Shown: positions 24,748 to 36,284, counted from the stretch's first letter. The stretch is 64,000 nucleotides of DNA from Favolaschia claudopus (GCA_037176885.1 JAWWNJ010000008.1:868001-932000); one strand, 5' to 3'. A program made the numbers and translations. Notes: generated by a model not told the origin, from the letters alone.

Positions 24748-26022
24748 CTATTCATAGATATATAAATAGGACTGCTGAGGAATTGAAAAGGCGACACTCC
24801 GCACCAGCAGCATATGAAACTGCAAAACGAAATCACTGTGGCCGCTTCTCCATCTCCACAACGCACCCTCTGTCCTCGATGCTCCGCCACTCCTCCCACT
24901 CCAGTGCTCGAGTACCAGCCCACCCAGGCCCGCAAGTACCACCCGTTCAAGCGCACCGAGAGCCGGCCCCAAAAAGAGTAAACAGTGCGGGTTGATGCTA
25001 TAGGGGGTAGGAGTGTTATGCGACAAAAGATGCACACAGACAAGAGAAGCCGCAAATTGTCCTCCCGTCGGCGGTATTAGTGAAGATGCGATTGAATAAC
25101 GCAGCTCCATCAGCTGCGGGAAAAGATCGAGAATCACCGCGAATGACACTGTGCTAGATGCATAGTACGAATTCGCCAGGATCAGAGTACGCAGGGTGGG
25201 AAAAGAGGGGAGTTGTAGCATGAGATTACATGGGGGAAATGGTGAGCTCTTCGAGTGACGTTAAATGCGAGTGCCGCAAAAATGCGGATATGTCCGTGCG
25301 AGGTAGACCAATGACGAGTAGAGAGCGCAGTCGGTGAAGGGGAGGGAATGAAGCAGACCGAAAGAAACTGGAGTCGATACTGGACGACGAGGAGATCGCG
25401 AGATGTTGCAGCTTTACTGCAGAACGCAATATGGCGAGAAAGCAGTGGTGTAGACCATGCAGATTCAATCCAGTATACATGTTTGAGAGAGGGGTAAGTC
25501 AGGAAGGGGCTCGTCCAACGGGCCAGTATACACCCGCTCCGTACGCGGGAACTCGGGTTGTACAACGAGTTCAATGTGCGAGGCACAGCGCTGTAGGATA
25601 GAGAAATTGTGGTCGAACCGCGTCGGGGGAAAGGCGTACATTTCGAACAAGGGCCGCAATGTGCGGCTGAGATACTGCGTTGGAGATATAGCTCCAGTTC
25701 CTCGAATAATTAAGCCAAACGTGCGGATATAGAAGGTCCTGTGTCAAGGTATGCCAACCGCGACAAAACACGCCGAAGCGCCATGACAGCCTGATGAATT
25801 TGCAAGAGACTGTCAGCAGATTTCCTTGAAACATAGCCGTTCTCACCTTCAGATAACGGTGCAAATCCTGTCATTCAATGGGAGCTTCGGCACTCCTTCT
25901 AGGTGATAGGTGACAGCATCAGCCTGGGTTTCTGGCCACAGATCTCCCAACGCAATACGATGGATGTATAGCCAGAGTTCGGGTGGCAGAACCGGTAGAG
26001 GGGTAGTTCGAGGCCGAGCCAT
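24748..26022 (-). CDS. F-box-like protein with leucine-rich C-terminus
   Basis: The start MARPRTTPLPVLPPELWLYI opens with an F-box-like core (LPPELWLYIHRIALGDLW). Later pieces in other frames have the texture of basidiomycete F-box proteins: FGVFCRGWHTLTQDLLYPHVWLN, then leucine-rich strands such as FPTLRTLILANSYYA and FPPLHRLRSLLVIGL. At least two introns are needed, near 25860 and around 25490-25570, and I could not fix every junction. The last exon ends near 24748. A CACGTG box is 88 bp upstream. Probable role is SCF substrate adaptor, target unknown. Confidence 0.6.
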
Positions 26023-26109
26023 CGCGACAGTTGAATGAGGCGGAGAGAGACGAAGATGAGAGTCGTGCGACACAACAAATACCATCAACCAATCGGCGCT
26101 TAACGCGGT

Positions 26110-26115
26110 CACGTG
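26110..26115. promoter_or_regulatory. CACGTG box upstream of the F-box-like gene
   Basis: A perfect E-box 88 bp upstream of the ATG at 26022, at nearly the same distance as the box upstream of C1. Function inferred only. Confidence 0.3.
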
Positions 26116-26451
26116 GCTGCAGTCGACTCTCTTCCTTTCTTTCGTTTCCCGAGTTACGCGTGTCATGAGAACTGGGAGAGCGATTTCGCGAGAGTCAGTT
26201 GCCAAAATACTGCTTTTAAGTAACGTGAAATCAACACTGCATCATATATAAACGCAAGAGGAGTGGAGGATACGTGTCGCCACGCCCTTCATGAGCCTCA
26301 AAGAGTCATATGTGCTGCGGCTGCTCCTAAATACAGTTCCGACCATCGTCGCCTAAGTAGTATGGCAGATGTACACGTTAACACCCTTCAAGTTTAGATG
26401 AACAACAGTCAACGTTCAATATACTTTACAGCGCAATACTTAGATCTTAGA

Positions 26452-27459
26452 TTACAATTTTTCAGATTTCCGTCGAAAGTTCAAGATAGTTGACACAAAA
26501 TCATCAACCAACCGGGCTTTTGGCATGATAAAGACGACACTTTCATCGTCACTATCCTCCCAGTCGCTAACGCTGGCAGTGTTCGTCTCCTCTGAGCCAC
26601 TGTCGTTTGAGTCGGGTTCCATGAAGATTTTCGAAAAATTCGACTCGGCAGGGCAGGAGGTGATAGTGGACCGGTGGTTGGTGAGGGAAACGGAGGTACC
26701 GCCATGCGGCGTAGGTTTATTTGTAAAGGATGGGGGCGTGCAGGAGGATCGCTTTTGGGAGAGCGCGACGCAACCGACGGTTGCGGAAGCTTGGTTTTCT
26801 TTATCGGAGTCGCAGTCCCTCGCGCTCTTCGTCACAGCTGAACGCCCCGCGAAGGATGAACGGGGGCTGGAAGCCTTTTGCCACTGGGTTTCGAGTGGTA
26901 CAGGCGTATCATCCTCGTCTCCAACTGAGATCCGAGTTGAGGACAAAGCATTTGGTCGTCCGGCATTCAGAATGTCCAGGAGGTCGTCGGAATCAAAGTC
27001 GCGTCCGATTCCGCCTGCGGCAAGGGCGTCGAGTCCCGCGCGCGCCTCCTCGCTGAGGACCTCACGAATCCACGGAGCAGTCTGCGCGGTGGCAGGAGTT
27101 TGGGGAGGGAGGTATCCCGGTGCGGAGTTGACGGCCGCACGAGCATCGGAACGCGCGGTGGCGAGTGGCTGGTTCAACTGCGATGGGAGTGATGTGCTAG
27201 TCGAACGATTGTCTGCGATCGCGTGGCGAGTGGACCACTTTCTCCCAAGTACGGAGGTTACAAAGTCGCGGGTCTTGAACGACTTGGCAAGCTGCCTTGA
27301 AAAAGGATCCGTTTCGACGGTCTCAAGGTTTGCGTTTCTGGACGCATTGAAAGTCATTCTGGAACTCTTCGGCGCCAGACAAGCATTGGTGGATGCAGAG
27401 TGTATATCAGAAGACCCGCTCTGAGCGACAGATGGGTTGCGACGCGAGAAAATCTGCAT
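26452..27459 (-). CDS. acidic orphan protein D1
   Basis: A single 335-residue frame starts MQIFSRRNP. It is rich in Ser, Thr, Ala and Asp. It contains DSDKENQA (also in D2) and an acidic C-terminal segment (SDWEDSDDESVVF) before a short basic tail. An AG acceptor directly precedes the start, so a 5'-leader intron is likely, as in B1 and B2. It is head-to-head with F-box gene E1, and D2 is head-to-head with E2 in the next module. A CACGTG box lies 191 bp upstream. No domain is recognised; probably disordered. Function unknown. Confidence 0.6.
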   Translation of the reverse strand: MQIFSRRNPSVAQSGSSDIHSASTNACLAPKSSRMTFNASRNANLETVETDPFSRQLAKSFKTRDFVTSVLGRKWSTRHAIADNRSTSTSLPSQLNQPLATARSDARAAVNSAPGYLPPQTPATAQTAPWIREVLSEEARAGLDALAAGGIGRDFDSDDLLDILNAGRPNALSSTRISVGDEDDTPVPLETQWQKASSPRSSFAGRSAVTKSARDCDSDKENQASATVGCVALSQKRSSCTPPSFTNKPTPHGGTSVSLTNHRSTITSCPAESNFSKIFMEPDSNDSGSEETNTASVSDWEDSDDESVVFIMPKARLVDDFVSTILNFRRKSEKL

Positions 27460-28384
27460 CCTAGTCGCGAAAGCGCAGAAGGGTCAGTGCCACCGGAAAA
27501 CCAAAGCGAAAAAAAACTGACTCGATAAGGTTGGAAATGCTATACGGATATATTCTTCGAGGAACTCGGGGAAAAGGGATATCTATCTGTCTTGACTAGA
27601 GTCAAAGCTGGGGAGAGCAGTGGCGGAGAGAGAGAAATCGAGTTGTTTACACGTGATACGCTTTGTTCCTTTGTGCACTTGAAAAAACTCCTTGAAAGAA
27701 AGATACTTTGGGACATATTACGGTCTTATACGGCTCTCCAGGATTCCTCCAAGCACGCTTTTTTCTCTCTGTGAACTATTAGTACCTACTTCTGATAAGC
27801 TGGATGGGACACTGTACATCTGAATCGAGAGCGAAACTGGCGACTCACCGAGAGAGCGAATTTCGAACAATCAAACATCTCTTTGGAAGGCGGCTCCCAA
27901 TAAGCATTGATAAAGGCTCTGGGCTGGAACTCTGAAGAAGCATGAAGAGCCGACAGGAGAATCTGGCTGTCAGAAGACAGACTTGCATTTGGTGACCGTA
28001 AGGCGAAAGTTCGGGGTTATTGTACGCGCCAAAATGCGACGTACAGAAAGCCTCAACTTTGTACAGCTTCCGCAAGTAGTCAAATAATAGCTTTGGGGGA
28101 TGGGGGAGAAGGAGGACAAACGGACAACTTGAGCCTGTATACAGGCTTGTGAGTCTGTGACATTCGGACAGCAGTCTAAGTGGACCGAAAAGGGCACACA
28201 AGACATTACGCACGGGCAACATTCGGCGACCAGAATCAAGAAAGCTGACAAGAAACCGGCTGGAAAGTTGTGATTTCGAGGCAGTTGAAGTGAAAGGAAG
28301 AGACGATCCGGCTTTCGCCGAATATTTGATGGCAGTGATGCCGAGTCTTCAGTCCCACAGCACCGTATTACTACCAGCATTACC
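27460..28384. promoter_or_regulatory. shared head-to-head region between D1 and E1
   Basis: 925 bp between two divergent starts. It contains CACGTGA at 27650-27655 and a GTTTACACGTGA context that is also found between D2 and E2. Open frames here, such as 27845-28222, show no family resemblance. A bidirectional promoter is inferred from layout. Confidence 0.4.
27650..27655. promoter_or_regulatory. CACGTG box upstream of D1
   Basis: Perfect E-box in the context GTTTACACGTGA, 191 bp upstream of D1. D2 has the same context 195 bp upstream of its aligned start. Confidence 0.5.
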
Positions 28385-29667
28385 ATGCCCGCCTCGGTTC
28401 CCATCGAACTCCAGGAGCACCTTCTTGACTTTCTATTCAACGATATCACTACTTTGAAAGAGTGCTCTTTCGTCTGTAGGGCATGGACCCCAACGACTAG
28501 GACGCATATTTTTCGCAAATTTTCCGCACATTATGAATATGATGGCAATGACCCCTACAAACCTCGTTGTTGGCAATACCAGCAAGAACTCATTCATCTC
28601 GTCGGCTACATACGCGAGATAGATATCCAAGACGCTGCAGGCATCCTCCTGAAACCTGAAAACGCCACGACTAATTCCTCCGCCGACTCGGAGTTGCGTT
28701 CGCTGTGTGCCATCCTGGATCTTCTGCCGTCTTTGCAGAGGGTCAGCGTCTCCACGAAGTGTGGATCCTACAGGAGGATGCGCTCCTGGAACCAACTTTC
28801 CATCCCTTTCAGCGATTCCTTAATAGCTGCCTTGCAGAGATCGTCGTCTTCCCTGACGCACGTCTTTATGTACGGATTCTTCTTCAGTGCCCTCGACGCC
28901 AGTGTTTTTCTTGGGCTACCCCACCTGGAATATCTAGGACTTGAGGCTATAAGTGCCACAAACGACGGACCGGACAATCTTCCTCCTCTACCCGATGATT
29001 CACCCCAGTCTGGAAACCTTCAAACGCTGTCTCTGTATTTCATCTACCCGGAGATATTCAATGGCCACCTGATCGACCGCCTGATATCCACTCTGCAGGC
29101 TTCAAACCTACGCCACCTCCGCCTTGCAGGTCATGCTCAAATCTCAATAATGGAGGCTTTTCCTCCCTCATGGTCGTCAAGTCTCACTCATTTTACCCTT
29201 GAATTCACCGACCTCGACACCAGTAAGTCTGATTATATTACCAGCTCCGCTCACTCCCATATCATTCGTTTGTTTCGTCAGCAGGAGGCTACGAGGCGTA
29301 TTCTCCGCTTTCCCCGTCGTTTATCGCGAGATTGCCAGCCCTGCACGCACTAAAAGTGCTGGAGCTCTCTCTCAACAGTGGGCTCTTGAATGACTTGAGT
29401 GCCCTCGAGAATTTTTTAGACGCCATGCTGCCTGGCCACCTCGATGAGCTCTTGATAACCATCGGAGCTCGAGGGCCTACAACCTCCATCGATGCTGTAC
29501 GCCAGATGTACGAGTCCAGTCTTTCTCGGGCTGAAGTGGTCAGAATACAGTGGGAGGATGGGAAGCTCGAAGAGTTAGAGGAGTATTATGGGGAATTGTT
29601 TGCCGCTGGAGCGATGGAAGTTGGGCACTACCCCTGGCAAGACCAGTGGTGCGTTATGTCCGTTTGA
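28385..29667 (+). CDS. F-box protein E1
   Basis: Two exons (28385-29222 and 29282-29667) join in phase to give 407 residues. The N-terminus is a clear F-box: VPIELQEHLLDFLF, CSFVCRAWTPTTRTHIFRKF. Leucine-rich strands follow (YLGLEAIS, NLRHLRLAG, ALKVLELSLN). The C-terminus is conserved with E2 (LSRAEVVRIQWEDGKLEELE, AAGAMEVGH). Intron position and phase match E2. I infer an SCF ubiquitin-ligase adaptor with an unknown target. It is divergent from D1. The start has no ATG competitor nearby and aligns with E2. Confidence 0.85.
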
Positions 29668-29865
29668 CCCTCGATTTCTTCAAGTGATGAAACCTGCACA
29701 GGATTTCTTGGTGATTGGGATAGACGGAGCAGTATAGTATTTAGATAAACTTGGTGAGAGGGTATACAGTCACAGATACAGACAATCTACACATCTTCCG
29801 AAAACTTCCATTCAAAGCTCCATAGAGCTATCCCCAATGTCCTTCTCTACAGCACGTCTTCGCGA

Positions 29866-30996
29866 TCAAAACCCGTCCACGGCACTCCCCTCAAACCCCG
29901 ACACCAGAACTTTCTCCTTGAGCAGCGCAAACGGCAACACGGACGGCGACGCCACAGTCGTGCTCGCATCGAGGTAGGTGTTGCGAGCGGTGTTTGAGCC
30001 AGCAGTGAGCGCAGACAAGACGCGTCGGTGAGTGAGGCGGCGCGATGCCTGCCTTAGCGCAGGGACGATGGGGGCAAGGTCCCGCGCAGGGGCTTGGTTC
30101 TCCTTATCGGAATCGTCGTCGTCGTCCTCGCTCTGCGCTAACGCAGGTGCGCATGAGTGAGGGGGAGACGAAAGGATCGACCACTCCGCCATCAAGGAGC
30201 TGTACGGCACCCAGAATTCGTCTAGTGGGGGTAGGAAGTGCGCAGGGGGTGTCCAGAGGCTGCGTTGAGGGAACCGCCGCTCCGCGACGTGCTTGGCTTT
30301 GCGTGCGGCAGGGTCATCCGCGTCACAGCCCTTCTTGGAAAGCGCGATCTTATTGACGGTCGGCCACTCCGTCATCGAGGAGCTGTGTGGCACCCAGAAT
30401 TCGTCTACTGGGGGTACGAATCGAGCAGGGGGTGTCCAGAGGCTGCGTTGAGGGAACCGCCGCTCAGCAGCGTGCTTGGCTTTGTGCGCGGCGAGGTCGT
30501 CTGAGCCACAGCCCTTCTTGAGGGGCGCGATGATCTCATTAGCAGCCGCGTCGAGCGCGTCTTCATCGAGAAGCCCGAAGGCCCACGGCTCCGTGATGGC
30601 CACGGTGGGAGCAGTGGTGGCAGGGTGAGGGGGATTGTCGTGAACCTCGGTGGCGTGTGCCGAGACGCGTCGTTCGTCGCGTGGAACAGTAGATGGGGAG
30701 GGGTCTGAGGACGCGTGCTCCTTCGGGTTGGTCGCGTCAGAGGCAGTGGAACGCGATCCACCGATTGACGAGCCACCCGACGCGTCCCCGTCCCTGTCAG
30801 AGTCAGTGGTCGAAGCAGCCCTGGCCTTGAAGAGCGAGGATTCCATCGTCTTGACCTTGTCGGAGATGGGAAGCGCCTGGACATGCCAAGCTTCGTACGG
30901 CGCGGTGGCGGAAGCTCCCATCGCAGGACCGATGGTGGATGAGGGGAGAAACAGAAAACCGGGAGAATACTGGCATTTGTGGCCGTGAAACTGCAT
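29866..30996 (-). CDS. acidic orphan protein D2 with internal repeat
   Basis: The frame can start at 31011, but the ATG at 30996 (MQFHGHKCQ) aligns with the D1 start and gives 376 residues. It contains a tandem 61-residue repeat (AERRFPQRSLWTPPA...DEFWVP twice), an acidic stretch ending DSDKENQA as in D1, and a basic segment (RRLTHRRVLSAL). No domain is recognised. It is head-to-head with E2, and a CACGTG box lies 195 bp upstream. The conserved Trp/Pro/Phe residues in the repeat suggest a short folded or binding motif rather than simple low complexity. Function unknown. Confidence 0.6.
   Translation of the reverse strand: MQFHGHKCQYSPGFLFLPSSTIGPAMGASATAPYEAWHVQALPISDKVKTMESSLFKARAASTTDSDRDGDASGGSSIGGSRSTASDATNPKEHASSDPSPSTVPRDERRVSAHATEVHDNPPHPATTAPTVAITEPWAFGLLDEDALDAAANEIIAPLKKGCGSDDLAAHKAKHAAERRFPQRSLWTPPARFVPPVDEFWVPHSSSMTEWPTVNKIALSKKGCDADDPAARKAKHVAERRFPQRSLWTPPAHFLPPLDEFWVPYSSLMAEWSILSSPPHSCAPALAQSEDDDDDSDKENQAPARDLAPIVPALRQASRRLTHRRVLSALTAGSNTARNTYLDASTTVASPSVLPFALLKEKVLVSGFEGSAVDGF
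30179..30535 (-). repeat. 183-bp in-frame tandem repeat in D2
   Basis: Two adjacent copies begin at 30179 and 30362, a period of 183 bp or 61 codons. They share most bases, including the blocks coding RFPQRSLWTPPA and DEFWVP. Differences are mostly single substitutions, so the duplication is recent. Confidence 0.8.
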
Positions 30997-32121
30997 GACG
31001 GTCAATGCCACTGGCTAAAGTATCAAAGCGGCGAAGGCTTACCAGATGATCGTAATGTTAGATCGAGGGTAACGCGAGGGGAATGCTTGAAAAGTCTCGA
31101 AGACGGATATTGGCAAACTCGACTGCAGTCAAAGCTTTTGCGAGCAAGAGCAAGTGGTGGTGGAAGAGGAACCAAGTTGTCGATTGTTTACACGTGAGTG
31201 TTCTTTTATCCTCCAAAAAATTCGGATGGTCAATGCGTCGGGCGACGCTTGGAATCATTGCTACATTGGGAAGTCGCTTTGCAGCGTGCGACTTCTGACG
31301 CTCATTGTGGACCATTTTTGCGCTGCAACTCTAGAAATCTTTGGGAGTGGTGTCAGATAGAGCTGCCAGAACGATTTCAGAGCACAAAACACCGTGTCTC
31401 CCGGGGTAATTCTGCATTAACGAAAAAGCGCTTAAATTTGGTCCTGTGCCTCGATTTGCGAAACTATTGAAGAGAAGTTTCAGCGGGGCGTTGAGACCTT
31501 GGAAGCAGCTATGTTGGTATGGTTGAGCAGGTGCATTATGCTCCGCCTAGGGTCCTTTTGAGGAAAGACCGTGACACGTCATCGCAGATTATTCATTCCT
31601 TCAAGCCATCGCATGGCACCACCAGCAAAAAAAAGAGATTGTATGTTGGGGAGCAGCCAAGTTTGTGAAATAGGGATAGATTGAAGCTTTGAGAGCCTTT
31701 TTTCGTACGGCCATACACAGTCAGAAAAGTGGTGCAAGATCGATTTTGTCCGAGACTCCAAGTACAAAGCCCGGCAACGCAGAGATAGATAGGCCAAAGT
31801 CGGGTTCTTCTCCTTCTCTGGCTGTTGATCTTGGGGGATTTGGCGTATACGTAGACTTTGGGCTGTTTTTGTTTTGAGCCTGAGGTGGTATCGTGCGGGA
31901 CGGTTTTGAACGATGAGCGCATATTCAAGGAGCCTCAAGCCTTGACACATACTTACAGTGAGACATAGCGATACGCAGCGAGGGTAAGGCCGGACATGGT
32001 GCAGTGCACAGAAGGTAAAACGAAACAGGCGTCGGGAAGTAAGTAAGTATCTGATTCTGAGTCATTTCGGCTTTTCCCGAATAAATTCGCACACTCTCGC
32101 TTTGACAGTAAACGTCTACCA
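30997..32121. promoter_or_regulatory. shared head-to-head region between D2 and E2
   Basis: About 1.1 kb between divergent starts, partly similar to the D1-E1 spacer (GTTTACACGTGA at 31186-31197). It is also partly similar to the region beyond D3, where an ATTCGGA-GGTCAATGCG stretch recurs near 31220 and 34197. No gene is supported inside; the frame 31579-31950 has no family resemblance. Confidence 0.4.
31191..31196. promoter_or_regulatory. CACGTG box upstream of D2
   Basis: Perfect E-box in the context GTTTACACGTGAG, matching the site upstream of D1 in sequence and distance. Confidence 0.5.
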
Positions 32122-33427
32122 ATGCCCACCCCGATCCCGCTGGAGCTCCAAGAACAAGTGCTCGACCATTTATTTGACGATAGTACCACGTTGAAGCAAT
32201 GTTCTTTCGTCTGCAGAGCATGGACTCCACGCACCAGATCATATCTTTTCCGCAAATTCTCAGCACACTACCGTAGCCCAAATGACTGCACTCCTCGTTG
32301 CAGGCTCTACGTGGAACATTTTCTCTACCTCGCGGTCTATGTACGCGAGATAGAGATCCAAGACTCAGCAGACGCCATCTTCCTCACTCGTAAACATCCA
32401 GCACACACAAAACCCGATTTCGGTGACTCGGAATTGCTCGCGCTATGCAGCATTTTCGACCATCTGGTCTCCATACGCAAAATTACCGTCTCCTCTAAGT
32501 GCGGAGACGTCATCCGTGACCGGTACTGGCCGCATGTCTCGCCCAAATTCAGGACTTCCTTGGAAGCTGTCTTCAATAAATTTTCGTCGTCCTTGACGCA
32601 TATCCTCATGTATGGATTTTTTTTCGATGTGTCGCACGTCAGAATGTTTCGGGGATTAGACAGCCTCCAATATCTTGGATTAGAGGCCATATGCGCGGAA
32701 AACGAATCAACGGGCCTCGTACCCTTTCAAGCCGACGATTCACTTTCCTTTAGAAGCGTTCAAACGCTATCTCTAAATTTCCACACTGCTGAATTGGATC
32801 CTGTAAACGGACTCCTCCTCACTCGCCTAGTCAACACTCTCCGTATCTCAAATCTCAGACATCTTCGTCTCGGAGGAGCGAACGACGTATCGATACTGGA
32901 GGCTTTGCCGCTGTCATGGTCATCGACTGTGGTTCACTTTGCTCTCGAGCTGGCTATCTTGAACCCTGGTAAGTCAGATTCCGTACTGTAGACACCTTGC
33001 AATTCATACACACACCTTTCCAGCCATCCCATGGAGCCCGCTTTCACCAACATTCATCGCCAAATTGCCAGAATTTCGCGCACTACGCGTACTGGAGCTT
33101 TGGCTTTATAACGAGCCTCTAGAAGGCTTCCACCTCAGTGCTCTCAAAGACTTCATGAACGCCATGCTGCCTCCGAGTCGACGCCTTGACGAGCTGATTG
33201 TCACCATTGCGGCCGTTGAAGAGGCGCGGGTGGACAGCAGCGCTGGGCGGACATTGTATGAATTCTGTCTTTCGCGCGCGGAAGTGGTCGGGATGCAATG
33301 GGAGGACGGGAAGCTCGACATTTTGGGCGACCATTTCCCCGATTTGTTCGCCACCGGCGCGATGAAGGTTGGGCATTTCTACAAGACCACTGGTTCGCTG
33401 GCCTTTCGACCTTCAGATATCCACTGA
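32122..33427 (+). CDS. F-box protein E2
   Basis: Two exons (32122-32968 and 33024-33427) join in phase to give 416 residues. The F-box reads IPLELQEQVLDHLFDDST, CSFVCRAWTPRTRSYLFRKF. The rest follows E1: LQYLGLEAICAENE, NLRHLRLGG, LRVLELWLYN and the C-terminal LSRAEVVGMQWEDGKLDIL, FATGAMKVGH. It is clearly a tandem duplicate of E1, diverged most in the middle region. A probable SCF adaptor; divergence in the leucine-rich part fits a change in target. It is divergent from D2. Confidence 0.85.
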
Positions 33428-33479
33428 CACACGGCCAGGATTTCGTGGTGACCGGCCTCCGCAGAGCGGAGGCATAACC

Positions 33480-33995
33480 TCAGGATCGTGGCCTTCATGA
33501 TCAAGGTCAAGGAACGCAAGGGTATCCAGAGTTATACAAGCCGACGAACAAATTTACAGATTTTACAAGGACTACACGGGTCTTCAGTGGCCGCAAGGTC
33601 GGTGCGTTCAATGACGTGTCGTTCGTCCCGGAGGACGGTGCACAGGGAAGACAGTTGCGCTGGGAGCGGAGCCACCGAGTGGCAACCCGGAGACGGGGCT
33701 CCTGTTCGCGTTCCTGCTCCGAGCAGGCCATGTACCCCCCAGCTGAACAGTGACGAACTCTCTGAGCGCTGCTTTCTCATCTATGCTCGTCGGCATCTTC
33801 AGCGTCCCTTCCACCTGAGCCAAAATAAAGCCGCTGAGCGGCGTGTCCCCTAACGCCTCTTGCGATGGAGGCGTATATGTGAGCGGTGGCATAACGCTCG
33901 TCGGTCGATTGCGATTGCGAGACGGTGGGGGAAGTTGTCACTGGCATCACAGCGATTGGGATAGAGCGCAGTACGGGGGGCGAGAAGATCGGCAT
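33480..33995 (-). pseudogene. D3, decayed third copy of the acidic orphan
   Basis: The start MPIFSPPVLR resembles D1 (MQIFSRRNP), but the frame stops after 72 residues. Pro/Ser/Arg-rich sequence continues in other frames to about 33480. The matching CACGTG site is missing from its upstream region, where a diverged remnant of the spacer persists near 34100-34260. No F-box gene follows. I read it as the relic of a third D-E module. Confidence 0.4.
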
Positions 33996-35255
33996 TGTGG
34001 TCTTGAATGCACGACGTGATTGGCACTGAGAGTCTGAGATATCGAAGTGGGCAGAAGGTTTACCGAGGGAGATGGGACGAGATATAGAGGTGGCACAGAA
34101 TTAGTTGCAGTCAAGGTTCGAGTGGTAGAAGAGGAAAAGTTGGGTTGGTTGTTTGTTTGGGGTGTGCGCGTCCCTCCGAGTCCTCCCTCCCAGTATTCGG
34201 AGGGTCAATGCGACGCTTTGGTTAATTGCTATTACTTTGACAATTTTTTGACGTTCCGGATGGTCGATACTGGTGACCGCTCGGGATTTGGGACTCTTAC
34301 AAAACTCTCGCCTAGTCGTCCAGGATCAGGGCTGCCCAAAATATTGTCTCGACAAGCGTTGATGATGAAGACAGAAAATCCCTTGAATATTCAATTTCAG
34401 GATGGAGAAAAAATGGCTAGAGGGGACGCTTGAGTTCTGTTGATTGGCCAGCTTGAGGCGAAGTCTATCGCTGATTCCGAAGAACTCTTGAGGAGGAAGC
34501 GATACACGTCATCGTAGAGAATTGCTTTCGGAATTCGAGTGCTCAAAATTCGATGTCGACGGCGCAGCGGTCGTCGCGGCTCGGAATAGAACTCGAATAG
34601 ATTGATTATGAGCCGCCTCAACGCCTGCAGTTGGTCCTGGTTTTTGACTTTCTCCTTGTCTCTGGGAGATCACAGATTCTGAGGATGGTCGGATTGGTGA
34701 GGCTCGAGCGGGATGCGTCTTATTGGCGGTCCAGGCGATTGCACGGCGAACAAGTTTGTGCGCACGCTTGAAGACATCCCTGAAGAAAGACCCGTTGAGC
34801 GAACGATAGGACGATTCGGAGTCGAGATCACAGATGGGATTCGGAAGCAAGCTGGAGCCAGTACGCGGGAAATGCCTGATCTCAAGACTCACTTCACCTT
34901 CTGATCACTGCTACAATCGCCATGCTTCCTCGCTCGAGGGGCGTATGATTCAACAGGATTAACATTGCAGGCGACGATTTTCGCCGATTATACAAGCAGA
35001 AAGTATGACCATAGGGGGTACGCTCATCTAGGGCTTGTCCGTATAGGCAGTGAAAGGATTTCGTGGTCACGGAAACACTTCGCAAAAAGGCGAGGATTAC
35101 TTAGGTACACTGAGGGGGTGAGGTCAATCTTAGCGATGCTATGAAAAGCGCGATAGAGAAGGCTCGGCACTCCGGGACGAGCTGTATCCCGTGGCCAGAG
35201 CCTCCTTTCTTTAAAAGCGGCTTTCCGCTCCTACATACACCAATTCAGAACCACC
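33996..35255. other. spacer with module remnants; one weak open frame
   Basis: The first 300 bp keep patches similar to the D2-E2 spacer. A minus-strand frame at 34509-34892 (127 residues, Ser/Arg-rich) has no recognised domain. The last 100 bp before 35256 contain a TTTAAAAG element near 35211 that may serve the PhyH promoter. Confidence 0.3.
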
Positions 35256-36284
35256 ATGTCACCCGCAGAAACCCCATACGCCCTCACCCCCGCCCAAAAA
35301 GCCCACTTCCTGACCCACGGTTTCGTCCACCTCAAGAGCTGTTTCTCTCGCGAGGCATCCGCAGCGTTCACCGCCGACCTATGGACCCGTCTCGGCATGT
35401 CGCCCACGGACAAATCGACCTGGCGTGTAGAGCGCACTAACATGCCCTCGCACACCACGATCAGCGTCGCGGAGTTCGCGCCGAAGGCGTGGAGCGCGAT
35501 ATGCGAGGTCCTTGGCGGGGAGGACCGCGTCGCTGATGAGTCGCGGGTGTGGAAGGATAGCTTCATTGTGAATCTGGGTACGGAGGGGCAGGGCGAGGTG
35601 CCGCCTAGGGAGCTGGATGGATGGCATGTGGACGGGGATTTCTTTTTGCATTTCTTGGATTCGCCGGAGCAGGCGTTGCTGGTCATTCCGATCTTCAGCG
35701 ATATCGCCCCAAATAGCGGGGGAACGGCGGTTTGTAGTGATGGGATCGGTGTCGTTGCGAAGCACTTGGTACGAGCGCCTCTGCATATTGGACATCCGCA
35801 CAACTGACGACGCGATCCGCAGTATAACAATCCCAACGGCGTGACGCCCTGGATGGATCCTCGCGGCACTCCCGAGCCCCCCAAAGACAGCCCTGAGCGT
35901 CTGGCATTTTTCAAATCGATCGTCAAGAACAAGGAGCAGGCTTCCGATGGGAGCTTCCATGAGATGACCGGCGAGGTCGGGGACGTGTACTTGCTGCACC
36001 CGCTCATGGTCCATTCCGCTACTAAGAACGCGACGCGAAACCCGAGAGTCATCACGAACCCTCCAGTGGCGCTAAAGCAGCCCTTCGAGCTTCGTGCAAG
36101 TCCCGACGGGGCTAAGGACTTCAGCTTGGTCGCCCAAAAGACGCTTCGGGAGCTGGGATTCCCAGAAGGTCTGGAGACCTGGAAGATTGACGGAGAGCGG
36201 GAGATGATTGTGCCCATGAGAGTCAAGATCCAGGAGGCGATGAAGGAGAAAGAACGCGAGCGGCTTGCGAGGAAAGCAAATTAG
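35256..36284 (+). CDS. phytanoyl-CoA dioxygenase (PhyH)-like oxygenase
   Basis: Two exons (35256-35768 and 35823-36284) give 324 residues. PhyH enzymes are Fe(II)/2-oxoglutarate dioxygenases that hydroxylate their substrates. The N-terminus has the family opening AHFLTHGFVHLKSCFSREA. The metal pair HVD is in LDGWHVDGDFFLHF. The distal His is in LLHPLMVHSATKNATRNPR, whose Arg can bind 2-oxoglutarate. All three ligands are therefore visible. Many fungal members act in secondary metabolism, but no biosynthetic cluster surrounds this one, so the substrate is unknown. It is intact and probably cytosolic, since no signal peptide is seen. Confidence 0.85.

Noticed and set aside
26525..27424. 299-residue plus-strand frame opposite D1
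   Set aside because: Longer than usual, but D1 on the other strand has a matching paralog start, a shared DSDKENQA motif and a promoter element; the plus frame has none.
35231..36226. 331-residue minus-strand frame opposite the PhyH gene
   Set aside because: The plus strand carries all PhyH catalytic residues and an in-phase intron; the minus frame is a shadow.
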